A stretch of DNA of 64,000 bases. It comes from Rhizobiales bacterium 62-17 (GTDB lineage Bacteria > Pseudomonadota > Alphaproteobacteria > Rhizobiales > Beijerinckiaceae). How positions within the stretch are numbered: the stretch's first letter is position 1; each line of letters opens with the position of its first letter. Both the position numbers and the translations under genes were made by a program. The notes under the pieces were generated by a model, which worked only from the letters and a program-made list of their open reading frames with translations, searched no databases and had not been told where the DNA came from. Where the stretch lies: NCBI GenBank assembly GCA_001898965.1, contig MKVW01000009.1, positions 656,853 to 720,852 on the forward strand, in the 5' to 3' direction. Below are positions 15,872-23,848 of the stretch, piece after piece.

Positions 15872-16885
15872 TCACGCCTTCTTCGGCGGTGTGTCGAAAG
15901 CGGCGAGCGCCTTAGCGCGCTCGTCGTCGCTCATGAGGGCGGCGGTAAAACCATTGCGCGCCACCGCTTTCACTTCGGCCTCCGATAGATTGAGCGCCGA
16001 CTGGATGGCGGTGTAATTTTCGCCGACATAACCGCCGAAATAGGCCGGATCGTCCGAGTTCACCGTGACGACGAGATCGCTGTCGAGCATCCGTTGCAGT
16101 GGATGATCCGCGAGTTGCGAGACCACGCCGAGCTTGAGATTGGAGAGCGGGCAGACGGTGAGAGGTATGCGGTCGCGCGCCAGCCGCTTGACCAGAGCCG
16201 GATCCTCCAATGAGCGCACGCCATGATCGACCCGCTCGACGCCGAGCACGTCGATCGCTTCCCACACATATTCGGGCGGCCCTTCCTCGCCTGCATGGGC
16301 AAAGAGATGAAAGCCCGCTTCGCCAGCCCGTCGGAAGACATTCTTGAACTTGCTCGGCGGATGGCCCCGCTCCGAGGAATCGAGGCCGACGCCGACGATC
16401 TTGTCGCGATGCGCCAGAGCCAGGTCGAGCGTGCGCTCCGCATCGGCTTCATCGAGATGGCGCAGAAAACACATGATCATCGTCGCATCGATGCCGAAAC
16501 GCTCTTTCGCCTGGCGGCAGGCGCGATGAAGACCGGCCACCACGGTTTCGAAGGCGACGCCGCGGCTGGTGTGTCCTTGCGGATCGAAGAACATTTCGAC
16601 GTGTCTGACGTTGTCGGCTTGCGCCCGTTCCAGATAGGCCCAGGCGAGATCGAAGAAATCCTGCTCGGTGATGAGCACCGACATGCCCTGGTAATAGATG
16701 TCGAGAAAATCCTGCAACTGACTGAACTGATAGGCACGCCGCAGCGCGTCCACCGAGTCATAGGGCAGGGAAATGCCGTTGCGCCGCGCCAGGGCGAACA
16801 TCAGTTCAGGTTCGAGGCTGCCTTCGATGTGAATGTGCAATTCGCATTTCGGCAGATGGCGGATCACCGCCTTGATGTTGCTCAT
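15872..16885 (-). CDS. Adenine deaminase (adenosine deaminase superfamily, Aah1-like)
   Basis: This 337-residue enzyme should convert adenine to hypoxanthine and ammonia. The metal-binding start ELHIHIEGSLEPELMF (H17, H19) has the HxHxEGS form of adenine deaminases rather than the HxHLDG of adenosine deaminases. VGLDSSERGHPPSKF, HAGEEGPPEY, DHGVRS and NSDDPAYFGGYV complete the site. It is the last gene of the pobA-creatininase-adenine deaminase string. A purine role sits oddly beside pobA; the true substrate may be another amino-heterocycle. Confidence 0.88.
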   Translation of the reverse strand: MSNIKAVIRHLPKCELHIHIEGSLEPELMFALARRNGISLPYDSVDALRRAYQFSQLQDFLDIYYQGMSVLITEQDFFDLAWAYLERAQADNVRHVEMFFDPQGHTSRGVAFETVVAGLHRACRQAKERFGIDATMIMCFLRHLDEADAERTLDLALAHRDKIVGVGLDSSERGHPPSKFKNVFRRAGEAGFHLFAHAGEEGPPEYVWEAIDVLGVERVDHGVRSLEDPALVKRLARDRIPLTVCPLSNLKLGVVSQLADHPLQRMLDSDLVVTVNSDDPAYFGGYVGENYTAIQSALNLSEAEVKAVARNGFTAALMSDDERAKALAAFDTPPKKA

Positions 16886-16952
16886 GTCGGGCTCGCTCGC
16901 ATATGATCGGGCGAGGATAAGCGTAAAGCGACAAGGGCGCCAGTTTGCGCGA

Positions 16953-17774
16953 TCAGTGAGCGATCGCCGTTGCCATCACCTTCGCCGTCTCGTCATAGTG
17001 CCGCCAAAGATCCGGATCGACCGGATTAGGCGCGCCGAAATAGCCGTCCGGGGTCAGGCGCCGCGCCGCTTCGCCGCCGGTGCGCCACTCCTGCAGATCG
17101 GCCAGGGTGAGGCGCGTCGGCTCGACGGTTTTCAGCGCCGCATAATCCACCGTCTCGGGGAAATAGCGCACGATGGCGGCGGTCTCATATTCATCGGCAT
17201 GCACGCCGAGCAGCCCGGTCAGCTTGAAATCTTCCAGCGCCGGGACCGGCTCCCACGGCACCCAGATCGGTTCCTTGCCGGTGAGTCCCAGCCGTTCGAA
17301 CATGCGCCAGCGAAACGGCGTGTAGAGCCAGCGTGCGCCGGCATTGCCGCGCGCATGCTGATCGGTCAGCACGTCGCGGATCATCTCGTTATGGATGCGG
17401 TCGCCATGGTGGCTGATGAGGAGTACTTCGCGAAAGCCATTGGCATTCAACGATTCGATGACGTCGCGCAGGAGTGCCGCCGCCGTCTCGGGGCGAATGC
17501 GGAAGCTGCCGGGAAAGTCGACCAGAATGCCGTTGATGCCCCAGTAGTAGGGCGGCGCGATGAGGCATTCGCGCCCCATCCCGGCGGCGTAGCGCCGCGT
17601 CAGCCGGGCGAGTTCCAAAGCGATGAACGCGTCGGTGCCGACAGGCAGATGCGGCCCATGGCATTCGATGACGCCGATCGGCAGCAGAGCGATGGCGCCA
17701 CGCTCCGCCGCGGCCGTGATGGCCGTCGCGGTCATTTCCGCCATCGTGTCGTGAAAGAGCGATGTGTCCGTCAC
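16953..17774 (-). CDS. Creatininase-family amidohydrolase
   Basis: The 273-residue protein carries the metal-binding signature of the creatininase family: E37, H39 and D48 in IECHGPHLPVGTD, then LISHHGD and HADEYETA. Family members open cyclic amides (creatinine, FAPy deaminase substrates) or act in cofactor maturation. It lies 36 bases downstream of pobA and 67 bases before the adenine deaminase start, all on one strand. FAPy deaminase and creatininase are both plausible; neither can be chosen by eye. Confidence 0.85.
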   Translation of the reverse strand: MTDTSLFHDTMAEMTATAITAAAERGAIALLPIGVIECHGPHLPVGTDAFIALELARLTRRYAAGMGRECLIAPPYYWGINGILVDFPGSFRIRPETAAALLRDVIESLNANGFREVLLISHHGDRIHNEMIRDVLTDQHARGNAGARWLYTPFRWRMFERLGLTGKEPIWVPWEPVPALEDFKLTGLLGVHADEYETAAIVRYFPETVDYAALKTVEPTRLTLADLQEWRTGGEAARRLTPDGYFGAPNPVDPDLWRHYDETAKVMATAIAH

Positions 17775-17810
17775 GCCTTCCTCCGCTGCTTTTGGTTCGC
17801 CCGTTCCCGG

Positions 17811-18980
17811 TCAGTCGTTGACAGAGTTTAGAGCGACATATTGCTCGGCGATAGCGGTCTGTGCCGCCCGCGACCTCGAGAGCGTTTCGAGGTCGGCCAA
17901 TTGCAGGTTGCGATCCATCGGCGTGTGATCGAAACGATGCAGCAGCGCCGACATATGGGTCGAATAGCGCACCACGCGCCACACCCGTTCGACGCATTCG
18001 CGCGAATAGGTGTCGATCCCGGCGGTCGAGCCATCGCGATAGAATTCGCCCAGGGCCTTGGCGAGAACGCGCACGTCGGCGACGGCGGCGTTCAGGCCCT
18101 TGGCGCCGGTCGGCGGCACGATATGAGCGGCATCGCCGGCGATGAACAGGCGGCCGTGGCGCATCGGCTCGGCGACGAAGGCGCGCAATTGCGCCAGATC
18201 GCGCTGGAAGATCTCGCCTTCGACGATCTCGTTGCCGGTGTCATACATGCGCGTGTGCAACTCGTTCCAGAAGCGATCGTCCGACCAGTTCTCGATCTTC
18301 TCGTCGGCTGGCACCTGCAGATAGAGCCGCGACACCGACAGCGAGCGGCGGCTGCACAGCGCGAAACCGCGATCGTGATTGGAATAGGTCATTTCATGCA
18401 GCGGCCGTGCCCGCGCCAGAATGCCGAACCAGGCGAAATCATAGACGTGCTGGAAGGTCTTCAGCACATCCTTGGGCATGCTTGCGCGGCCGACGCCGTG
18501 AAAGCCGTCGCAGCCGGCGACATAATCGCAGGTCAGTGTCTTGGCCGTGCCGGCGTGTTCGTAATGCACCGTCACCTTGTCGCCTTCGATGCCCTCGATG
18601 CGGTTGACCGGAGCTTCGAAGATCAGCGGATCATTGGCCCTGACGCGCGCCGCGATCAGATCCTTCACCACCTCCTGCTGGCCATAGATCATCACGCTGC
18701 GGCCGGTCATGGCCGGCAGATCGAAATGAATGGTGCGGCCGTTGAAGCGAATGTCGAGGCCGTTATCGACCATGCCCTCGCGGTGCATGCGCTCGGCGAG
18801 GCCGAGCCGCTCCATCGTGTCGATGGTGCCGGCTTCCAGCACGCCGGCGCGCACGCGCCCTTCCACATAGTCGCGGCTGCGGCCCTCGAGGATGACGCTC
18901 TCGACGCCTTTTTCCTTCAGCAGATGCGACAGGAACAGCCCCGCGGGTCCGGCGCCGATGATCGCGACTTGTGTATGCAT
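17811..18980 (-). CDS. pobA: 4-hydroxybenzoate 3-monooxygenase
   Basis: This FAD enzyme hydroxylates 4-hydroxybenzoate to protocatechuate with NAD(P)H. ATG 18980 (MHTQVAIIGAGPAG) gives 389 residues, the standard PobA size; a longer frame to 19040 is not family-like. Visible landmarks are the dinucleotide motif GAGPAG, the PobA-type RVRAGVLEAGTIDTM, and GDAAHIVPPTGAKGLNAAVAD near FAD. No protocatechuate ring-cleavage genes are in the window. It starts an operon with creatininase- and adenine deaminase-type genes and lies 153 bases after an IclR gene on the same strand. Confidence 0.93.
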   Translation of the reverse strand: MHTQVAIIGAGPAGLFLSHLLKEKGVESVILEGRSRDYVEGRVRAGVLEAGTIDTMERLGLAERMHREGMVDNGLDIRFNGRTIHFDLPAMTGRSVMIYGQQEVVKDLIAARVRANDPLIFEAPVNRIEGIEGDKVTVHYEHAGTAKTLTCDYVAGCDGFHGVGRASMPKDVLKTFQHVYDFAWFGILARARPLHEMTYSNHDRGFALCSRRSLSVSRLYLQVPADEKIENWSDDRFWNELHTRMYDTGNEIVEGEIFQRDLAQLRAFVAEPMRHGRLFIAGDAAHIVPPTGAKGLNAAVADVRVLAKALGEFYRDGSTAGIDTYSRECVERVWRVVRYSTHMSALLHRFDHTPMDRNLQLADLETLSRSRAAQTAIAEQYVALNSVND

Positions 18981-19133
18981 TCTTTTACATATCCATGACC
19001 GGTTGTGTGAAAGATCGGCCAAAGTCCTCCCGGAAATCAAGACTGCGGCCTTTCGGGCCCGCTTGAAGCAGAACGGAACCTCCGCTTCTTTGACCTAGGG
19101 CAGTTTTTACCCGCTCCGCCATTGCCGAGAAGG

Positions 19134-19964
19134 CTATGAATAGTCCCAGGCATAGTCCTCGGTGCCCGGCCGATCGATTTCGCCGCCTTGCAGCGATCCC
19201 GATATGGCGTTGGCAGCCTGTTTCAGGCGGTCGAGATGCCGCGCGGCAAAGGCCGAGGCATTCATCAAGGGGCGCTTCCAACTGATCGCCAGCGCGCCGA
19301 TCGGCTGGCGGCCGTCGTAGAGCGCGACGGCGATGGCGTTGCGGTCGCCGGTGCCCGTGCGCGACAGGCGCCGGGTCGCGAAACCGGCGCTGCGGATGTT
19401 GACGAGATCGTTGATCAGCAGCGGCCGGGTCAGACCGAACCGTTCCAGCGAGACGGATTTCTCATCCTTCAACGTATCGATCAAAGCGGTGAGCTGCGCT
19501 TCGCTCAGCGCCGCCAGATAGGCAAGCCCGGAAGCGGCCGCGAAAACGCTGAGTTCCGTATCGGGTTTCAGCATGTTGGACGATGGAAACGGGCTTTGCC
19601 CGTAAGTCGATTCCAGGATGCGCATGCGGCCGCTGGCATAGATATGCAGATCGACCGGCCATTCGGTTTCCCGCGTCAGCGCCAGCATATGCGGCCGGGC
19701 CGCTTCCACCAGGGCGCCGATGCGCACGATCATCTCGGCATGGGAACTGTTGCTGGCGGCGATGTTGGACCGGTACAGGCCATCGCTCAGCCCCAGGCGG
19801 ATGAAACGCCGCTCCATCAGCGTGGCGAGTAAACGGCGCAGGGTACTTTTCGACAGGCCCGTGCCCTTGTGCAGGTGGTGCAGTTCGCAGGGGCCGTTGG
19901 CGGCCAGAAATTCCAGCACGTCGAGCGCCCGGTGCACCGCGCGGGTCTGCGGAAGCGCCTCCAT
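19134..19964 (-). CDS. IclR-family transcriptional regulator
   Basis: From ATG 19964, behind a strong GGGAGGGTGGAA site, the product is 276 residues, typical for IclR. An N-terminal winged helix (RAVHRALDVLEFLAANGPCELHHLHKGTG then LSKSTLRRLLATL) is followed by the effector-binding domain (RETEWPVDLHIYASGRM, GTGDRNAIAVALYD, ALAISWKRPL). IclR proteins often control aromatic catabolism such as pobA or pca genes. It is divergent from the arylsulfotransferase-like gene, with a palindrome between them, and upstream of pobA, so both are candidate targets. Confidence 0.9.
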   Translation of the reverse strand: MEALPQTRAVHRALDVLEFLAANGPCELHHLHKGTGLSKSTLRRLLATLMERRFIRLGLSDGLYRSNIAASNSSHAEMIVRIGALVEAARPHMLALTRETEWPVDLHIYASGRMRILESTYGQSPFPSSNMLKPDTELSVFAAASGLAYLAALSEAQLTALIDTLKDEKSVSLERFGLTRPLLINDLVNIRSAGFATRRLSRTGTGDRNAIAVALYDGRQPIGALAISWKRPLMNASAFAARHLDRLKQAANAISGSLQGGEIDRPGTEDYAWDYS

Positions 19965-19997
19965 TTCCACCCTCCCACCCGGTTTGGTGCCGATGAG

Positions 19998-20016
19998 CGT
20001 GCCATCTAGTGGCACG
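19998..20016. promoter_or_regulatory. Palindrome between IclR and the arylsulfotransferase-like gene
   Basis: CGTGCCA and TGGCACG, separated by TCTAG, form a perfect 7-bp inverted repeat about 35 bases before the IclR start codon and about 95 before the divergent gene. It is a good candidate for the IclR site. Confidence 0.55.
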
Positions 20017-20110
20017 ATACCGCTTTTCCGTTGATCGGGAAGCGCCAAAAATCGATCGTCGGCTCAAGTCGCGCCGGAAAGGTGCGGGAGGAAACGCGCA
20101 AGGAGGACCA

Positions 20111-21385
20111 ATGCTGGAGACCATGTGGACGCGCACCGGCACCTTGCCGATCACGGTGCGCACGTCCGATGCGCAGCGCCGCGAGCCGGGCACGGTCTAT
20201 TTCACCACCCGCCCCGGCGGCGGCGCCGGTCCGCGCACCACGGTCGGCTGGCTGATCGGCGTCGGGCCTGATGGCGATATCGTGCTGGAGCGGCGTTTCG
20301 ACGGCACGTCGCAGGACGTGCGCTGCCTGCCCAGTGGCAAAATCCTGTTCTCTCAATCGATGCAGGGCATCATCTACGAGGTGAACCCGGACGGCTCGAT
20401 CCACGCCGGCTGGCATTCGCGCGATAAATGGATCGACAAACAGCCGCCCCTGCGCAGCATCGAACTGCCGGTGAACCACACCCATCACACCGTCAATGTG
20501 ATGCCGAACGGCAATTTCCTCATCCTCGATGCCGAGGAACGCCAGTTCGACGACTGGCCGTCCGACAGCACCGATCGCGCGGCGCCCCGCCGCAAGGCCG
20601 CGGTCGTCGGCGACGTGGTGAAAGAGGTGACGCGCGATGGCCATCTGGTGCGCGCCTATCACATCTTCGATCTCGTCGATCCCCATCGCATCACCCACGG
20701 CAGTTTCGACAATTACTGGCATCACCTGGGCTTTCCCGGGACCAATGACTGGTCCCATGCCAATGCGGTGGCCTATGATCCGAACGACGACGGCATCGTC
20801 GTGTCGCTGCGCCATCAGGATTGCATCGTCAAATTCGGCCGTCAGGACGGGCGTTTGCGCTGGATCCTCGGCAATCCCAGCGAGTGGCGCGATCCCTGGC
20901 GGCAATATCTCTTGAAGCCCGAAGGCGCGCTGCGCTGGCAGTTCCATCAACATGATTGTTCGGTGACGGGGCCAGGACGGATTCTATGTTTCGACAATGG
21001 CAATTTCCGCGCTGGCGCCTTCGAGACGCCGCTCGATCCGGCCGAGAATTTCAGCCGCGCCGTCGAATTCGAGATCGACGAGAAAAACCGCACCGTGCGG
21101 CAGATCTGGCAATACGGCGAAGAGCGCAAGCCGGCTTTATTCGGCTGCTATCAAGGCGGCGCGCGACGCCTGCCCAAAACCGGCAATACGCTGATCACCT
21201 TCGGTGGTCTGTGCTTCGACAAGGCCGGCAAGCCGGCCGGCACGCATGTCGGCATGCGCGGTGCCGCGCGCATCCTGGAAGTGACCTCTAAGGGAGAGGT
21301 CGTTCTCGACATCGAAGTGGATGACCGGGCCGCGGCCGAGCCGCGCGCCTTCTCGGCCTTCCGTGCCGATCACATGCCGGCCTGA
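20111..21385 (+). CDS. Arylsulfotransferase (ASST)-like protein
   Basis: ATG 20111 follows a perfect AAGGAGG site and gives 424 residues; the longer frame overlaps the IclR promoter. The beta-propeller signatures of bacterial aryl-sulfate sulfotransferases are present: NHTHHTVNVMPNGNFLILD, DWSHANAVAYDPND, VSLRHQDCIVKF and FHQHDCSVTGPGRILCFDNGN. ASST enzymes move sulfate between phenols and are normally periplasmic. No signal peptide is seen here, so the protein is probably cytoplasmic, or another propeller enzyme. Two Bug-type binding protein genes follow closely. Confidence 0.8.
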   Translation: MLETMWTRTGTLPITVRTSDAQRREPGTVYFTTRPGGGAGPRTTVGWLIGVGPDGDIVLERRFDGTSQDVRCLPSGKILFSQSMQGIIYEVNPDGSIHAGWHSRDKWIDKQPPLRSIELPVNHTHHTVNVMPNGNFLILDAEERQFDDWPSDSTDRAAPRRKAAVVGDVVKEVTRDGHLVRAYHIFDLVDPHRITHGSFDNYWHHLGFPGTNDWSHANAVAYDPNDDGIVVSLRHQDCIVKFGRQDGRLRWILGNPSEWRDPWRQYLLKPEGALRWQFHQHDCSVTGPGRILCFDNGNFRAGAFETPLDPAENFSRAVEFEIDEKNRTVRQIWQYGEERKPALFGCYQGGARRLPKTGNTLITFGGLCFDKAGKPAGTHVGMRGAARILEVTSKGEVVLDIEVDDRAAAEPRAFSAFRADHMPA

Positions 21386-21436
21386 GGAAGCATGGGAGGT
21401 GGAACAGAAAGCGGTTTCGTTGGGAGGGTGGTTGCG

Positions 21437-22498
21437 ATGCAAGTTGGAAAACTTCTGGGCCTGCTGATCCTGGCCGGTATGGGCCAGATCCTGCCGAGTG
21501 CGGCCCAGGATCAATTCAGCGGTAAACGCCTGACGATTGTCGTCGGCTTCGCGGCCGGCGGCGGCAATGATGTCGCCGCGCGTCTCCTGGCCCGCGCGTT
21601 ACCGCGCCATCTTGCGGGCGAACCGTCGGTCATCATTCAAAATATGCCGGGCGCCGCAGGAGCAACCGCGCTGGGTTATCTGGCCCACAGGGCGCCCAAG
21701 GACGGGACGGTGCTGGCCTACGATTCTTGGACGCCCCTGGAACAGGTGACGTCCTCACACCGGCCATTCGACTATCTGAAAATGTCGCTGGTGGCCGCCA
21801 TGCATGGCGGACCCTATGTCGTTTTCGGCCGCAAGGACATGGTGCCCGGCGGCATGACGCGTTCCGCCGATATCGCCAAGGCCGGACAGCTCATCTACGG
21901 CGGTCAGCAGCCTTCGCTCACGCTGGATATTCACGGCCGGATCGGACTGAATATTCTTGGCATCAACTACAAATACATCGCTGGCTATGTCGGCGCCGGA
22001 CTGGTGCGACAGGCGCTGGCGCGTGGCGAAGTGCAGATCACGACCCATGGCTTGCAAGGGTATCGCTCGGGCGTTGAGCCCGATCTGGTGAAATCCGGCG
22101 TGGCGATGCCGCTCTGGTATTTCCCGGGCCGTAACAAAAGCGGTGATTTCGTTCCAAGCCCCTTGGTTCCAGACATGCCGACTTTCCAAGATGTCTACAA
22201 GCAGGTGCGCGGCGACAAGAAGAATGAACTCGATTGGGCCGCTTTGGAATTGATGTCCGATTTTTATTCGGTCGCTCATTTCCTTTGGGCGCCCCCGGAT
22301 GCCGATCCGAAGGCTTTAGCCGTCTTACGCTCCGCCGTTCAAAAGAGCATGGCCGATCCGGAATTCATCGACGAGCAGAAGCGGGTCTTCGGCTTCGCCT
22401 ATACCCATGTGCCGCAGGACGAAGCTGAGAAGATTGTTTCCAGATTGAAGAACGTGCCGCCAGAACTTGTCGAATATTTCCGCAAGCTCATGCAGTGA
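21437..22498 (+). CDS. Bug/TctC-family periplasmic solute-binding protein
   Basis: ATG 21437 has a GGGAGGGTGG site, unlike the upstream in-frame ATG at 21392. A signal peptide ends at PSAAQDQF. Family patterns are LTIVVGFAAGGGNDVAARLLAR, IIQNMPGAAGATALGYL and RAPKDGTVLAY. At 353 residues it is slightly longer than usual. It lies 51 bases after the ASST-like stop and directly precedes a second Bug gene. No TctA/TctB membrane genes are seen. A sulfated or carboxylated aromatic would fit the neighbourhood (inference). Confidence 0.88.
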   Translation: MQVGKLLGLLILAGMGQILPSAAQDQFSGKRLTIVVGFAAGGGNDVAARLLARALPRHLAGEPSVIIQNMPGAAGATALGYLAHRAPKDGTVLAYDSWTPLEQVTSSHRPFDYLKMSLVAAMHGGPYVVFGRKDMVPGGMTRSADIAKAGQLIYGGQQPSLTLDIHGRIGLNILGINYKYIAGYVGAGLVRQALARGEVQITTHGLQGYRSGVEPDLVKSGVAMPLWYFPGRNKSGDFVPSPLVPDMPTFQDVYKQVRGDKKNELDWAALELMSDFYSVAHFLWAPPDADPKALAVLRSAVQKSMADPEFIDEQKRVFGFAYTHVPQDEAEKIVSRLKNVPPELVEYFRKLMQ

Positions 22499-22545
22499 AA
22501 CGTTTTATCCGATCTCGCAAACCATGCATTCTGGGAGGGGAAATC

Positions 22546-23574
22546 ATGCTTCTCGTTTTAGGCGCACGGCTATGTTGTGCCACGGCCATTGCCGGCTTCT
22601 CGGTTTTGAATGGTCCCGCCGTGGCGCAGGACTATTTCGCCGGCAAGCAGATCCGCATCATTCTGCCCTCGAGCACGGTCGACACCGGCTATGGCCTCTA
22701 TGGCGTGTTGGCGAGCCAGCATCTTGGCCGGTTCATTCCTGGCAATCCCGCCGTCGTGGTCAGCCTGATGCCAGGCGGCGCCGGCATTTCCTCGCTCAAC
22801 TATATCGCCAGCGTGGCGCCAAAGGATGGTACGGCCATCGGCGTTCTGGCGCAGGAGGTGGCAACCAATCAGGCGCGCCACTTGAGCGGCGTGCGGTATG
22901 ACGCCACCAAGTTCAAATATATCGTGCGCGTTGCGCCGAACGTGCCCGTGCATATGGTCTGGCACAGCGCCCCGGTCAAAACCATCGCCGATCTCAAAAC
23001 CACCGAAGTCCTCACGGCGGCGGTTGGCGTGGGCGGCGTTCACAATGATGTGGCGCGTGCCATGAATGCGCTGCTCGGCATGAAGTGGAAAATCATCAGC
23101 GGTTATCCCGGTACCAACGAAACGCGTCTGTCGATGGAGCGCGGAGAAACGCAAGGCACGGTTTCGCCAGCCATTCTGTTCAAGGAACAATTGAAGGACT
23201 GGCTCGACCAGAAGAAAGTCCGCGTGGTCGTGCAATATGCCGACTTCCGTCACCCGCTGTTTCCTGATGTGCCAGCGGTTGTGGAGCTGGCTCAGGATCA
23301 GGAAGCGCGCGACATCCTCACGTTCATGACGTCGATCTCGACGGTGGGCCGCGGCTTTGCCGGACCGCCCGACATGAATCAGCAGGCTTACGACATCATC
23401 CGCAAGGCTTTCGCCGCCATGCTCGAAGACAAAGCCTATCGCGAAGATTCCGAAAAACGCGGCGCCGAAATCCTGCCCATGTGGGGCGAGGAGATGAGCG
23501 CCTATGTCAACAAGATCATCGCCACGCCGAAGCAGATCGCCGATCGCGCGACCGCCATCGCCGAGGGCAAATGA
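22546..23574 (+). CDS. Bug/TctC-family periplasmic solute-binding protein (divergent)
   Basis: ATG 22546 follows a GGGAGGGG site; the frame also opens at 22495 inside the previous gene. The N-terminus is a signal peptide ending near GPAVAQDYF. Recognisable segments are IRIILPSSTVDTGYGLYG, VVVSLMPGGAGISSLNYIA and APKDGTAIGVL, a looser match than in the two other Bug proteins. It is 342 residues. With the previous gene and the ASST-like gene it forms a likely three-gene operon; the two Bug proteins differ clearly in sequence, so they may bind different ligands. Confidence 0.85.
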   Translation: MLLVLGARLCCATAIAGFSVLNGPAVAQDYFAGKQIRIILPSSTVDTGYGLYGVLASQHLGRFIPGNPAVVVSLMPGGAGISSLNYIASVAPKDGTAIGVLAQEVATNQARHLSGVRYDATKFKYIVRVAPNVPVHMVWHSAPVKTIADLKTTEVLTAAVGVGGVHNDVARAMNALLGMKWKIISGYPGTNETRLSMERGETQGTVSPAILFKEQLKDWLDQKKVRVVVQYADFRHPLFPDVPAVVELAQDQEARDILTFMTSISTVGRGFAGPPDMNQQAYDIIRKAFAAMLEDKAYREDSEKRGAEILPMWGEEMSAYVNKIIATPKQIADRATAIAEGK

Positions 23575-23643
23575 AACGAAAAACTGAAAATCGTTAAGTC
23601 CGCGCTAGGCCTGTGAGATAAGCGTTTCTTGCGATCGCCTGAT

Positions 23644-23658
23644 GCCACATATTGTGGC
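23644..23658. promoter_or_regulatory. Inverted repeat in the monooxygenase upstream region
   Basis: GCCACA, a 3-base spacer and TGTGGC form a perfect 6-bp inverted repeat about 190 bases before the LLM monooxygenase start. The rest of the 274-base gap (23575-23848) shows no gene. Confidence 0.35.
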
Positions 23659-23848
23659 GAGGCGGAATGAAACGGCATGGGCAGTCACCGGCAAGATACC
23701 TGTTTATTGCGACGCAAAACGTTGCAATTTCGGCAAGGCGCTCGGGCGTCCTGACAAGGCCTATTGCCAAAGACGCGCATCGCGATTTCTATCCGTGTCC
23801 TGGCACGCGGCGCCGAACGCGCCGCGAAAAGAACATTGAGGGAAATCG

